A stretch of DNA of 5,181 nucleotides from Verrucomicrobiota bacterium (GTDB lineage Bacteria; Verrucomicrobiota; Verrucomicrobiia; Chthoniobacterales; UBA10450): NCBI GenBank assembly GCA_003219225.1, contig QHPZ01000079.1:1-5181 (forward strand), in the 5' to 3' direction. The notes below the pieces were generated by a model. It was not told where the DNA came from. It saw only the letters and a list, made by a program, of their open reading frames with translations, and did not search any database. Shown in pieces: positions 1 to 5,181 of the stretch (position 1 is its first letter; every line of letters starts with the position of its first letter). The position numbers were made by a program, and so were the translations under genes.

Positions 1-254
1 AAGCCGAATTTGAAGTAGCTCTCGAATTGTCGCCGGCCGATCTCGATCTTGCGCTCGCGAGGAAGCAGTTGATAGAGCGCGGCGCGGATCCGGTTGGTTC
101 TGCCCCCGAATTGCGTCCAGGAATTTTCCATTAGCGTTTTGATCTCCACCAGATTCAGATGCGGGATGTAAGCTTTGCCCAGCATCGCACGGATGCTGGT
201 TGAGCCGGTCTTAGGCACTTCGACGAAAATGCACTTGTGTTTGTGCGAGATCAT
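1..254 (-). CDS. Sulfotransferase family protein, N-terminal part (cut by window edge)
   Basis: Reading leftward from the ATG at 254-252 gives 84 open codons and then the window ends, so the C-terminal half is missing. The protein starts MISHKHKCIFVEVPKTGSTS. PKTGSTS (residues 14-20) is the 5'-phosphosulfate-binding loop of PAPS-dependent sulfotransferases, with Lys15 as the expected catalytic lysine. The visible part ends in ESYFKFG (about 78-84), just where family members enter the 3'-phosphate-binding Arg/Ser motif. The start is set by the family-typical N-terminus, by similarity to the start of the upstream paralogue (MVISHKHK), and by an ATGA overlap with that gene's TGA stop at 253-251. 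This implies translational coupling in one operon. No Shine-Dalgarno sequence is visible. The product would transfer sulfate from PAPS to a sugar or other acceptor; the acceptor cannot be read from the sequence. Confidence 0.82.
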   Translation of the reverse strand, partial: MISHKHKCIFVEVPKTGSTSIRAMLGKAYIPHLNLVEIKTLMENSWTQFGGRTNRIRAALYQLLPRERKIEIGRRQFESYFKFG

Positions 255-961
255 CGCGCAGCGATTGCGTCTTCGGTTGCGAAGCGATAGCCGTGCAGCT
301 CGATCTCGCGGGCAAACTTTTGTTCGATGATTCGGCGTTGCTCTTCAGTAAAAACGACCTGATACGGTTTGCGTTCAGTGCGGTATTCCGACTTGGCTCG
401 GATACCGAGCGAGCCGTCGAACGGAATATTGAGTTGCGCAAGAATTTCGGCGAGCTCGGTGTTCAGGTTCTCATAACGCAGGACGCGGTCGACGATGATC
501 TCGCGCCCGGAGCGGTCGGTGTAGCGGGGGAAGTTCACCGGGAACTTGCCGGTCGTGAAATATTGGTCGAGCGAAAGCGAGCCAGCCCGATGGGCGTGCA
601 TGTGATAATGGGAAAGCACTTTTTCCCAAGGATTTCGTTCGACGCAGAATTTGAAGTAGCTCCGCCAGACGCGAGCAGGCACGCGACTCTGCACGAGCAG
701 GGCGGTCATGTGGTTGTAGAATTTCTTGCGCGCGAGAAAGTCTCTCCAAGCATCGCGTGGCCGGTTCGCGCCGCTGACGAGCTCGGGCAGGGGATTGAAT
801 CGGGCCGCGTAGTTGCGCGGGCAATGACCGTCCACCTCGGGCGTGATCGGCGTCACGACATCATGAGGGCCGCAGTGCTTCGAGAGGAAAACTTCGATGC
901 TCGTACCGGCGGTCTTGGCCGTTTTGATGAAGATGAACTTGTGTTTGTGGGAAATGACCAT
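251..961 (-). CDS. Sulfotransferase family protein (PAPS-dependent type)
   Basis: A complete 236-residue protein. The nucleotide-binding loop is TAKTAGTS (residues 14-21) with Lys16 as the likely catalytic lysine; Ala15 replaces the usual Pro. FKFCVERNPWEKVLSHY (103-119) is the 3'-phosphate-binding segment, with Arg109 and Ser117 as the expected PAPS contacts. VDRVLRYENL (157-166) and a C-terminal helix ending ELHGYRF (221-227) match the layout of the short sulfotransferase families (Sulfotransfer_2-like). No signal peptide or membrane span is visible, so it is probably cytoplasmic or peripheral. I chose the ATG at 961 because the downstream paralogue begins the same way; a TTG at 985 would add only eight Ala-rich residues. 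It overlaps the next gene by four bases (ATGA). The acceptor is unknown; a polysaccharide is likely given the neighbouring glycosyltransferase-like gene. Confidence 0.88.
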   Translation of the reverse strand: MVISHKHKFIFIKTAKTAGTSIEVFLSKHCGPHDVVTPITPEVDGHCPRNYAARFNPLPELVSGANRPRDAWRDFLARKKFYNHMTALLVQSRVPARVWRSYFKFCVERNPWEKVLSHYHMHAHRAGSLSLDQYFTTGKFPVNFPRYTDRSGREIIVDRVLRYENLNTELAEILAQLNIPFDGSLGIRAKSEYRTERKPYQVVFTEEQRRIIEQKFAREIELHGYRFATEDAIAAR

Positions 962-1001
962 CGAGGCGGCTGCCGCTTTTACCAAGGGTGATGAACAGGA
1001 A

Positions 1002-1039
1002 GAGATTTCTCGACTCCGCTTCGCTTCGCTCGAAATGAC
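1002..1039. repeat. Short intergenic palindromic repeat (REP-like)
   Basis: This 38-base segment lies in the spacer between two divergent sulfotransferase genes. On the minus strand it begins GTCATTTCGAGCGAAGCG and ends GAGTCGAGAAATCTC, so the ends form an imperfect inverted repeat (ATTTC-GA against TCGAGAAAT) around GAAGCG direct repeats. In one frame it reads SFRAKRSGVEKS. From memory, this kind of sequence recurs in intergenic regions of many environmental bacterial genomes and produces spurious FRAKR/ERSE peptides. Only one copy is present in this window, so its repetitive nature is inferred. Confidence 0.5.
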
Positions 1040-1058
1040 AAAAGGTTAATCTGGCGGC

Positions 1059-1086
1059 GTGACGGCGTTAAGCCGCGGGCTAGAAT
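1059..1086 (+). promoter_or_regulatory. Candidate sigma-70-type promoter for the plus-strand sulfotransferase
   Basis: TAGAAT at 1081-1086 matches five of six bases of the -10 consensus. GTGACG at 1059-1064 matches four of six of the -35 consensus, with a 16-base spacer. Transcription would start near 1092-1094, only about 5-7 bases before the ATG at 1099. The message would then be nearly leaderless, which agrees with the absence of a Shine-Dalgarno site. A small hairpin (CGGC, loop GTTAA, GCCG, 1063-1075) lies inside the spacer. This is pattern matching only. Confidence 0.3.
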
Positions 1087-1098
1087 GAAAACCGTGCG

Positions 1099-1698
1099 AT
1101 GATCTCGTTTCAAAAGCGGTTTCTCTTCGTTCATATACCAAAAACCGGAGGCAATTCCAGCCAAAGCGTGCTCGCGCACTACTCGGAGGACCAGATCGTG
1201 CGGCGACCGGGGCAGGATGGAATCGAACGATTCGGCGTCTCGAACCCAAAATACAAACTGAAGAAGCATTCGCCGCTGGCGGATTATCGCGCCGCTCTCG
1301 GCGAGAAACAATTTTCGCAGCTCTATAAGTTCGCCGCGGTCCGCAATCCGTGGGACCGGATGGTGTCGCTCTATTTCACGCCCATTCAGCGGAAGGAATG
1401 GGACCGAAAAACATTTAAGAAGACAATCGCGCGAGCTTTATCGGCGGCGGATTACTTGCGGCTGAACGAGCAGGACGCGGATCCGTTCGGCAACGTGCAT
1501 CGCGTCATCCGCTTTGAGCAGTTGGCGGAAGATTTCCGCGCGGTCTGCACCGATTTAGAGATCGCGCCGGAACCATTGCCACGCTACAACCGATCCGAGC
1601 GCGAGCACTACTGCAAATATTACGATGACGAGCTGCGCGCGCTGGTGGCGGAGCGCTTCGCGCTCGAGATCGCGCGTTTTGGCTACACGTTCGATTAG
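1099..1698 (+). CDS. Sulfotransferase family protein (Sulfotransfer_2-like)
   Basis: A complete 199-residue protein. Residues 8-21 (FLFVHIPKTGGNSS) are the PAPS 5'-phosphosulfate loop with Lys15 as the expected catalytic lysine. YKFAAVRNPWDRMVSLY (76-92) is the 3'-phosphate-binding motif with Arg82 and Ser90. VHRVIRFEQL (133-142) and the tail YYDDELRALV...FGYTF (174-198) are the usual C-terminal elements of short bacterial carbohydrate sulfotransferases. It is closer to the canonical IPKTGG form than the two minus-strand paralogues, so it is a separate lineage and not a fresh duplicate. The start ATG fits the family N-terminus; there is no Shine-Dalgarno site. It is divergent from the minus-strand pair and ends 19 bases before the convergent glycosyltransferase-like gene. 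Cytoplasmic or membrane-peripheral; acceptor unknown, probably a glycan. Confidence 0.9.
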   Translation: MISFQKRFLFVHIPKTGGNSSQSVLAHYSEDQIVRRPGQDGIERFGVSNPKYKLKKHSPLADYRAALGEKQFSQLYKFAAVRNPWDRMVSLYFTPIQRKEWDRKTFKKTIARALSAADYLRLNEQDADPFGNVHRVIRFEQLAEDFRAVCTDLEIAPEPLPRYNRSEREHYCKYYDDELRALVAERFALEIARFGYTFD

Positions 1699-1717
1699 AT
1701 CGACAGTCGCGGCCGCG

Positions 1718-2437
1718 TCAGAGCTGGCCCATGATGATGCGTTCACCGTTAGGCTGGCGGAACCATTCGGGCAACTCGATTCCGCTCGCGACGATGCTCT
1801 CGTAGCAATTCTGGGTGATCGCGCCGCGGTGTGTGCTCTCGCCGAATACGGCGAAGTTTTTTTCGGTCACAAACAACCGGTGCTCGCGCAGCTTTGGGAT
1901 CGTATCTTTCAGCTCATCCATCGCTTTTGCGTTGGGAAGCTCTTCCGGTAACCGGGTGAAGAGATAGCGAAGCACTTTTACCCTGAGGAGCTGGTGCAGC
2001 CAGATCTGAAACCAGGCTTTGCGTTCGAGAAGAACTTCTCCGGACGGGCTGACAATTTTGCCGGGGTAGAGCGCGCGTTTCGGCTCGGTCAAAGTGACGC
2101 GGCAGCGGCAGAAAAGGAGGCCGCTCATGTCGGGGGCCTCAACCGAATCGGAAATGAGTTGCTCGATTTTCGGCAGCGTTAGCCGAATCGGATATTTGTC
2201 GTCGATGCACCAATAAACCCATTCCTCGTCGTCGAGATCGGAGAGCAGCTCCAACACTGTCGCGCGGATGTTCTCCGGGGTCCGACGAAACTCGAGCCGA
2301 TCGGTGGTCGGGCCGCGCAGCCTTTGATACGGCACGCGGAAGACGAATGGATGATCGGGCCAGAGCACTGCGTATTGCCGAATCATGTGCTCGGTGATCG
2401 CACGGAACCGGTCGCAGGTAAGAACGATCGCGTTCAT
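1718..2437 (-). CDS. Glycosyltransferase-like protein of unknown specificity
   Basis: A complete 239-residue protein starting MNAIVLTCDRFRAIT. The hydrophobic first strand (AIVLTCDR, 3-10) followed by a helix resembles the opening of GT-A glycosyltransferases. EEWVYWCIDDKYPIRL (71-86) carries an acidic pair, Asp79-Asp80, after a hydrophobic strand, in the place and context of the DXD-type metal and nucleotide-sugar site. A conserved-looking C-terminal block, HRGAITQNCYESIV (203-216), may be the acceptor side. No signal peptide or clear membrane span is seen; WFQIWLHQLL (142-151) is amphipathic. I took the ATG at 2437; a TTG at 2515 would add 26 Arg-rich residues with no family look. Convergent with a sulfotransferase gene and divergent from creD. 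The family call is by overall architecture only, so a nearby non-enzymatic relative is possible. Confidence 0.55.
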   Translation of the reverse strand: MNAIVLTCDRFRAITEHMIRQYAVLWPDHPFVFRVPYQRLRGPTTDRLEFRRTPENIRATVLELLSDLDDEEWVYWCIDDKYPIRLTLPKIEQLISDSVEAPDMSGLLFCRCRVTLTEPKRALYPGKIVSPSGEVLLERKAWFQIWLHQLLRVKVLRYLFTRLPEELPNAKAMDELKDTIPKLREHRLFVTEKNFAVFGESTHRGAITQNCYESIVASGIELPEWFRQPNGERIIMGQL

Positions 2438-2655
2438 TGGCGAAGCACGAACGCAGAGCAACCGCCGTTGCGCAAGATCGACAATCGGCGAAATCGGCCT
2501 GGCGCGAAAGCGCAAGCGCTGCCCGCGTCTGCGGTTCTGTTGACTTGTCCCCTTTTAAAGGGTTCGCGCGAGCGGCTTTCGTTAGACCTCGCGTCGAGCC
2601 GCATGCCCATATCAGGATTGCGCCGATAGGTGCTTTCAGTCAGCATTGCACCCGC
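2438..2655. other. Divergent intergenic region between the glycosyltransferase-like gene and creD
   Basis: These 218 bases separate two divergent starts and should hold both promoters. I see no convincing -35/-10 pair on either strand. TTGACT at 2540-2545 is a good -35 hexamer but has no matching -10 at 15-19 bases. The stretch is rich in GCGC and CGA words, and open frames across it look like chance extensions of neighbouring frames. A short dyad at 2550-2562 is listed separately. Confidence 0.5.
2550..2562. promoter_or_regulatory. Short AT-centred dyad, possible operator
   Basis: CCCTTT-T-AAAGGG is a perfect 6-base inverted repeat around one central base. It stands out in an otherwise GC-rich divergent spacer and lies five bases after a TTGACT hexamer. 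This is a plausible protein-binding site for a regulator of creD or of the minus-strand gene. It is not a terminator, because no gene ends here and no T-run follows. A 13-base dyad can also arise by chance. Confidence 0.2.
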
Positions 2656-3000
2656 ATGCCCGAGGCCGTCGCGCCCCCGCCACTTCCCAAGTCGCAGCCG
2701 CTTTTTGGCCGGCGATACAGCACGATTTTGAAACTTCTTGGCGTCGGGGGGCTCGTGCTCGTGCTGCTGGTGCCGCTGGCGATGATTACCGGCGTGTTAA
2801 GCGAGCGGCTGCAGCGGCGCAATCAAGCCGTCGGCGATATTACCTCCTCGTGGGGCAGGGAACAGAACGTGATCGGCCCGGTGCTGGGGATTCCGTATCA
2901 ATACCGATTCAAAACCGTGAAGGAAATGCCGGCTCCCGATGGCCGACTGGAGCGGCGCGAAGTCGAGGAGACCGCAACTGCGACGGCATTTTCTTCCTGA
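2656..3000 (+). CDS. creD: CreD N-terminal fragment (first frame)
   Basis: This is the 114-codon piece an automatic caller would report. After a Pro-rich cytoplasmic start (MPEAVAPPPLPKSQPLF) there is one strong membrane span at about residues 26-47 (GVGGLVLVLLVPLAMITGVL). It is followed by SERLQRRNQAVGDI and by VIGPVLGIPYQYRF, equivalent to LVGPLIAIPVTELY in E. coli CreD. Genuine homology ends at Ala111; the last residues, FSS, and the TGA at 2998-3000 come from the shifted frame. I used the ATG at 2656 because the coding character and family similarity begin there; the open frame upstream to 2437 has no protein-like features. No clear ribosome-binding site. Confidence 0.7.
   Translation: MPEAVAPPPLPKSQPLFGRRYSTILKLLGVGGLVLVLLVPLAMITGVLSERLQRRNQAVGDITSSWGREQNVIGPVLGIPYQYRFKTVKEMPAPDGRLERREVEETATATAFSS
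2989..2992 (+). other. Frameshift site 1 in creD (extra T in a T-run)
   Basis: Reading GCA-TTT-TCT-TCC-TGA stops within four codons. Skipping one T gives GCA-TTT-CTT-CCT-GAA, and the CreD similarity continues for 53 further codons. A four-T run is a place where single-base indel errors or mutations are favoured. A ribosomal +1 slip on TTT-T is formally possible, but no stop or obviously slow codon follows directly. Confidence 0.75.
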
Positions 3001-3142
3001 AGTGTTGAATGTCGCCGGCGATGTGCAGACGCAGACGTTGCATCGCGGGATCTACAATGCGGTCGTGTTTCGTGCGCAGGTGAAACTGTCCGGCCGGTTC
3101 GGCGTGCCGGATTTCGGCGCGCTCAAGATCGACATCAGGGAT

Positions 3143-3151
3143 GTGCAGTGA
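3143..3151 (+). other. Frameshift site 2 in creD (one base missing)
   Basis: The middle frame ends GTG-CAG-TGA (stop 3149-3151), while CreD homology continues from GTG at 3148 in the first frame, overlapping the stop as GTGA. Adding one base next to CAG yields a continuous DVQ-VKDAF. There is no slippery heptamer of the X-XXY-YYZ kind, so programmed -1 frameshifting is unlikely. The position is not a homopolymer, so this break is less easily blamed on sequencing than the first. Confidence 0.7.
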
Positions 3152-4050
3152 AGGACGCCTTTGTCACGATCGCGGTGAACGATTTGCGCGGAACACGCGA
3201 AGGGATCGTGCTCGATTGGGGCGGAACGAACCGGCCGCTGCTCCCCGGTTCGCAGGTGCCGGGTTATACCACCGGCGCAACCACGCCGCTCGGCAGCGAC
3301 AAACCGATCGGTGCGCCGGTGGATTTTTCCATCCCGCTCGATTTTAACGGGAGCGACGGGATTTTCTTCGCGCCGTTCGGTGTGCAAAATCAGGTGACGC
3401 TCAAGTCGAACTGGCCGGACCCGGCGTTTCGCGGCGCGTTTCTGCCGGCTGAGCGCTCGGTTCGCGCCGATGGATTCGAGGCGAAGTGGCGGGTCTCCTA
3501 TTATGGCCGAGACTACCCGCAACAGTGGACTGGCCGCGGCGGCAATGAGCGGTTCAATACGAAATCAGTTTACGATTCCCGCTTCGGCGCGCAGTTCTTG
3601 TCGATCCTCGATGCCTATCGTTACTTCGAGCGCTCGATCAAGTACGGAGTGCTGTTTCTCGTCCTTGTTTTCACCACGTTTTTTCTCTTCGAAGTAACGG
3701 CGCAGCAGAAGATCCATCCGTTTCAGTATCTGATGGTCGGAGCGGCGCTTTGTTTGTTTTATCTGCTGCTGCTCTCCATTTCCGAATTCATCGGCTTCGG
3801 CGGGGCATATTTGGTCGCCGCGCTCGCATCGGCGGGGCTGATCACATGGTATTGTCGATTCTTTCTCGGCGGCGGAGTCCGCACTTTGATGATCGGCGCC
3901 GGTTTGGCAGGTGTTTACCTTTTCCTCTACATCACACTTCGTCAGCAGGATTACGCCCTGCTCATGGGCTCGATTGCGTTGTTTGTTGTCCTGGCAGTGG
4001 TCATGTACGTGACGCGCAAAGTCGATTGGTACGCGCGCGACGCGAGCTAG
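3148..4050 (+). CDS. creD: CreD C-terminal fragment with five membrane spans
   Basis: This 300-residue open frame from GTG is the largest intact creD piece. Residues 1-160 are the end of the periplasmic domain. VTLKSNWPDPAFRGAFLP (83-100) and GFEAKWRVSYY (109-119) match E. coli TLTSNWPHPSFLGDFLP and GFQAHWQSSWF. Membrane spans lie at about 166-186, 194-214, 219-239, 245-263 and 269-288. The family signature IHPFQYLMVG (189-198), FYLLLLSISE (204-213) and TRKVDWYA (289-296) is clear. The GTG is probably an internal Val of a longer protein and not a true start: a separate product would begin inside the periplasmic domain without its membrane anchor. The TAG stop shares CTAG with the opposite gene's stop. 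Confidence 0.75.
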   Translation: MKDAFVTIAVNDLRGTREGIVLDWGGTNRPLLPGSQVPGYTTGATTPLGSDKPIGAPVDFSIPLDFNGSDGIFFAPFGVQNQVTLKSNWPDPAFRGAFLPAERSVRADGFEAKWRVSYYGRDYPQQWTGRGGNERFNTKSVYDSRFGAQFLSILDAYRYFERSIKYGVLFLVLVFTTFFLFEVTAQQKIHPFQYLMVGAALCLFYLLLLSISEFIGFGGAYLVAALASAGLITWYCRFFLGGGVRTLMIGAGLAGVYLFLYITLRQQDYALLMGSIALFVVLAVVMYVTRKVDWYARDAS

Positions 4051-5181
4051 AACTTTAGGGTGAGCTGGCCGGCGACGAGTTGCTCGCCCACCTGAATAAC
4101 CGAGCGCGGCGTCGACACGCCAGACGTTGTTGCCCCATTGAACACGCTCATCCTCGTCGCGCACGGCGCCGAAGAGTTGCTGGTTCCAGCGCAACGCGCA
4201 AAAAAGCTGCGGAGTAATTTTGTATTTGGCTTCAAGATAGTAGGCGAAGTTGTCGGCGTTGCCGATCCGCGGCACTTCAAAGCGCGTTTCGAAAAACTCC
4301 GCCCACAACTGCAATCTGTGCCAGGCAAAGGAGATGTCTTGCCCGAGAACGAGCTCGCGGTAGTCGCCAATGCTGCGACCAGCTGGAAGTGTGGGCGCAG
4401 CTTCAGAAAGCAAATATGGCCCCGCACTGGCGGAGAAACCGAGGTCCCACATTTCGTTCGGGCGAAAACCGGCCCGGCCGCTGAAGGTCGGATGTTCGAA
4501 ACCGACGTTCGTGACGCTCCACGATTCGGGCCGGGAGGCGAGCGCCGCGTTCTTTATTTCGGCGGCGTAATCGAATTTGTCGATGGTGCCGGACACGGCA
4601 AACCCGCTGGCGTAACTTGGCCCCCAAATAATCGGCAGACGCAAATACTTATCCGAGTAATCCCCGCTGTCGTATTCGCCGACGTGTCCCCAAGCGAACA
4701 GGGCATCGACATTATACGGCGCGGCAGTGTCCCAGATTCCGGTAACATTTTCATACGGCAGCGGCGCGTTGATGAACGGATTGTCCAATGAAAAATGCCG
4801 CGGCACCCAGTTGACGACGAAGGTGGCGAATTTTCCGATTTGGAAACTGACCTGTGAATGGTCGAGTGGGGTGTAGCGAAGGAAATATTCATCGAGCCGG
4901 ACCTGTGCGCCTTTGTCTGAAGGATCAAAGCCGCGATCTACACGAGCTTGTGCAAAGAAATAAAAATGACTTGTCCATTGGGCATCGAGGAAGATCGACA
5001 ATCGCGGGTTAAACAGAAACTTGTCATCGCTCAAGATCAGCCCAGGCGGGCGTTGGTCGATGAAATAACCTTCCAGATCGAGAAGACCGCTCAGTTGCAA
5101 TTGAAAATGGTTTCGAGAATCGCGGATGGACAACGCGTCGTTGACCTGATCGAGCAAATCGCCCCCGCGCGCGCTTTCGAG
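4047..5181 (-). CDS. Outer-membrane beta-barrel porin-like protein, 5' end outside window, one frameshift
   Basis: The frame is open through the right edge, so the signal peptide lies outside; 377 residues are visible after correction. The protein is a chain of alternating polar/hydrophobic strands joined by Gly/Asp/Asn turns, for example SIFLDAQWTSHFYFFAQARV, QVSFQIGKFATFV, LQLWAEFFETRFEV and YYLEAKYKITPQLFCALRW. That pattern is typical of 16- to 18-stranded porins such as OprO/OprP-like ones. VNWVPRHFSLDNPFINAPLP looks like a conserved loop. As written, the frame runs on past 4095 antisense to creD. Skipping one T at 4096/4095 gives ALGY-QVGEQLVAGQLTLKF and a TAG at 4049-4047. The final Phe after alternating residues is the BAM recognition signature, which strongly supports the correction. 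It is convergent with creD and overlaps it by four bases. Substrate unknown. Confidence 0.72.
4095..4096 (-). other. Frameshift site in the porin-like gene (one extra base)
   Basis: On the minus strand GGT-TAT-TCA-GGT continues into an Arg/Pro-rich frame with no barrel pattern. Dropping one of the two T bases gives GGT-TAT-CAG-GTG and a short amphipathic strand ending in Phe at a stop. The switch lies 15 codons before the end, so the uncorrected product would lose the last strand and its assembly signal. Confidence 0.7.

Larger units (their letters stand above)
2656..4050 (+). pseudogene. creD: creD, inner-membrane CreD family protein, interrupted by two compensating frameshifts
   Basis: Three consecutive reading frames together encode one CreD-like protein of about 464 residues, close to the roughly 450 of E. 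coli CreD. In order: an N-terminal membrane anchor, a long periplasmic region, and five C-terminal membrane spans. The frame runs 2656-2988, shifts by one extra base in the TTTT run at 2989-2992, continues 2990-3148, and shifts back by one missing base at about 3147-3148 to the stop at 4048-4050. Removing one T and adding one base restores AFLPEVLN and DVQ-VKDAFVTIAVND, which match FWLPESLM and GKPFIVISVGD of E. coli CreD as I recall it. CreD acts in the envelope stress and antimicrobial response under CreBC in enterobacteria, with an unclear molecular role. No creA, creB or creC is in view. Either the gene is broken or the sequence carries errors; all domains are otherwise intact. Confidence 0.85.

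Noticed and set aside
293..991. Long plus-strand open frame of 232 residues
   Set aside because: It lies antisense to the sulfotransferase gene at 251-961, which has catalytic motifs. The plus-strand translation shows no family motif and mirrors the codon bias of the real gene.
979..1311. Minus-strand open frame of 110 residues
   Set aside because: Antisense to the start of the plus-strand sulfotransferase. Its tail, SFRAKRSGVEKS, is the translated intergenic repeat, a known source of false proteins.
1699..1717. CGCGGCCGCG palindrome (1708-1717) as a terminator between convergent genes
   Set aside because: The palindrome has no loop and no T-run on either side, so it would make a poor hairpin. 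It is likely chance in GC-rich DNA.
2474..2487. AAGATCGACAATCG repeated at 4991-5004
   Set aside because: One 14-base match between a spacer and a coding region, with no shared flanks. GATCG-type words are common throughout the window, so it is best explained as chance.
2437..2655. Upstream extension of creD in frame to an ATG at 2437
   Set aside because: The extension (MAKHERRATAVAQDRQ...) is Arg/Ala-rich with no CreD similarity and starts on the opposite strand's start codon. The ATG at 2656 fits CreD length better.
3140..3151. Programmed ribosomal frameshift joining the creD frames
   Set aside because: No slippery heptamer, and two opposite shifts would be needed in one gene. Sequence error or mutation is simpler.
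4138..4791. Plus-strand open frame of 217 residues
   Set aside because: Fully antisense to the porin-like gene, whose minus-strand translation shows a clear beta-barrel pattern; the plus-strand product has no recognisable features.

Overview
This 5.2 kb window comes from a bacterium with fairly GC-rich DNA (roughly 58-60% by eye). The genes lack clear Shine-Dalgarno sites. The mix is small PAPS-type sulfotransferases, a glycosyltransferase-like protein, a stand-alone CreD and an outer-membrane beta-barrel, so the cell is Gram-negative. A soil or aquatic Verrucomicrobiota-like or similar environmental lineage would fit, but that is a guess. No rRNA, tRNA, CRISPR array, integrase or transposase was seen.

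Left part (1-2437) is a surface-sugar modification neighbourhood. Two paralogous sulfotransferase-like genes lie head to tail on the minus strand. The downstream one (254 to the left edge, cut off) overlaps the stop of the upstream one (961-251) through ATGA, so they are probably co-transcribed. A third sulfotransferase-like gene (1099-1698) is divergent from them on the plus strand. Convergent with it, 19 bases away, is a glycosyltransferase-like gene (2437-1718, minus). The divergent spacer at 962-1098 holds a short palindromic repeat of a type spread through many environmental genomes, plus a plausible promoter for the third sulfotransferase.

Right part (2656-5181) holds two convergent envelope genes. 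creD (2656-4050, plus) encodes an inner-membrane protein that aligns with E. coli CreD along its length, but it is broken by two compensating single-base shifts near 2990 and 3148. On the minus strand, entering from the right edge, is a porin-like outer-membrane beta-barrel gene (to 4047). It has one single-base shift near 4095, and correcting it restores a beta-barrel C-terminus ending in Phe. The two genes share the palindrome CTAG as the stop codon on each strand.

Taken together, the left genes probably sulfate and build an extracellular glycan, and the right genes are envelope proteins with no visible functional link to them. The three indels within about 1.1 kb, against none detected in the left half, are the oddest property of the window. 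Sequencing or assembly error is the simplest explanation, and real decay of two adjacent genes is the alternative. I found no convincing new defence or mobile system.
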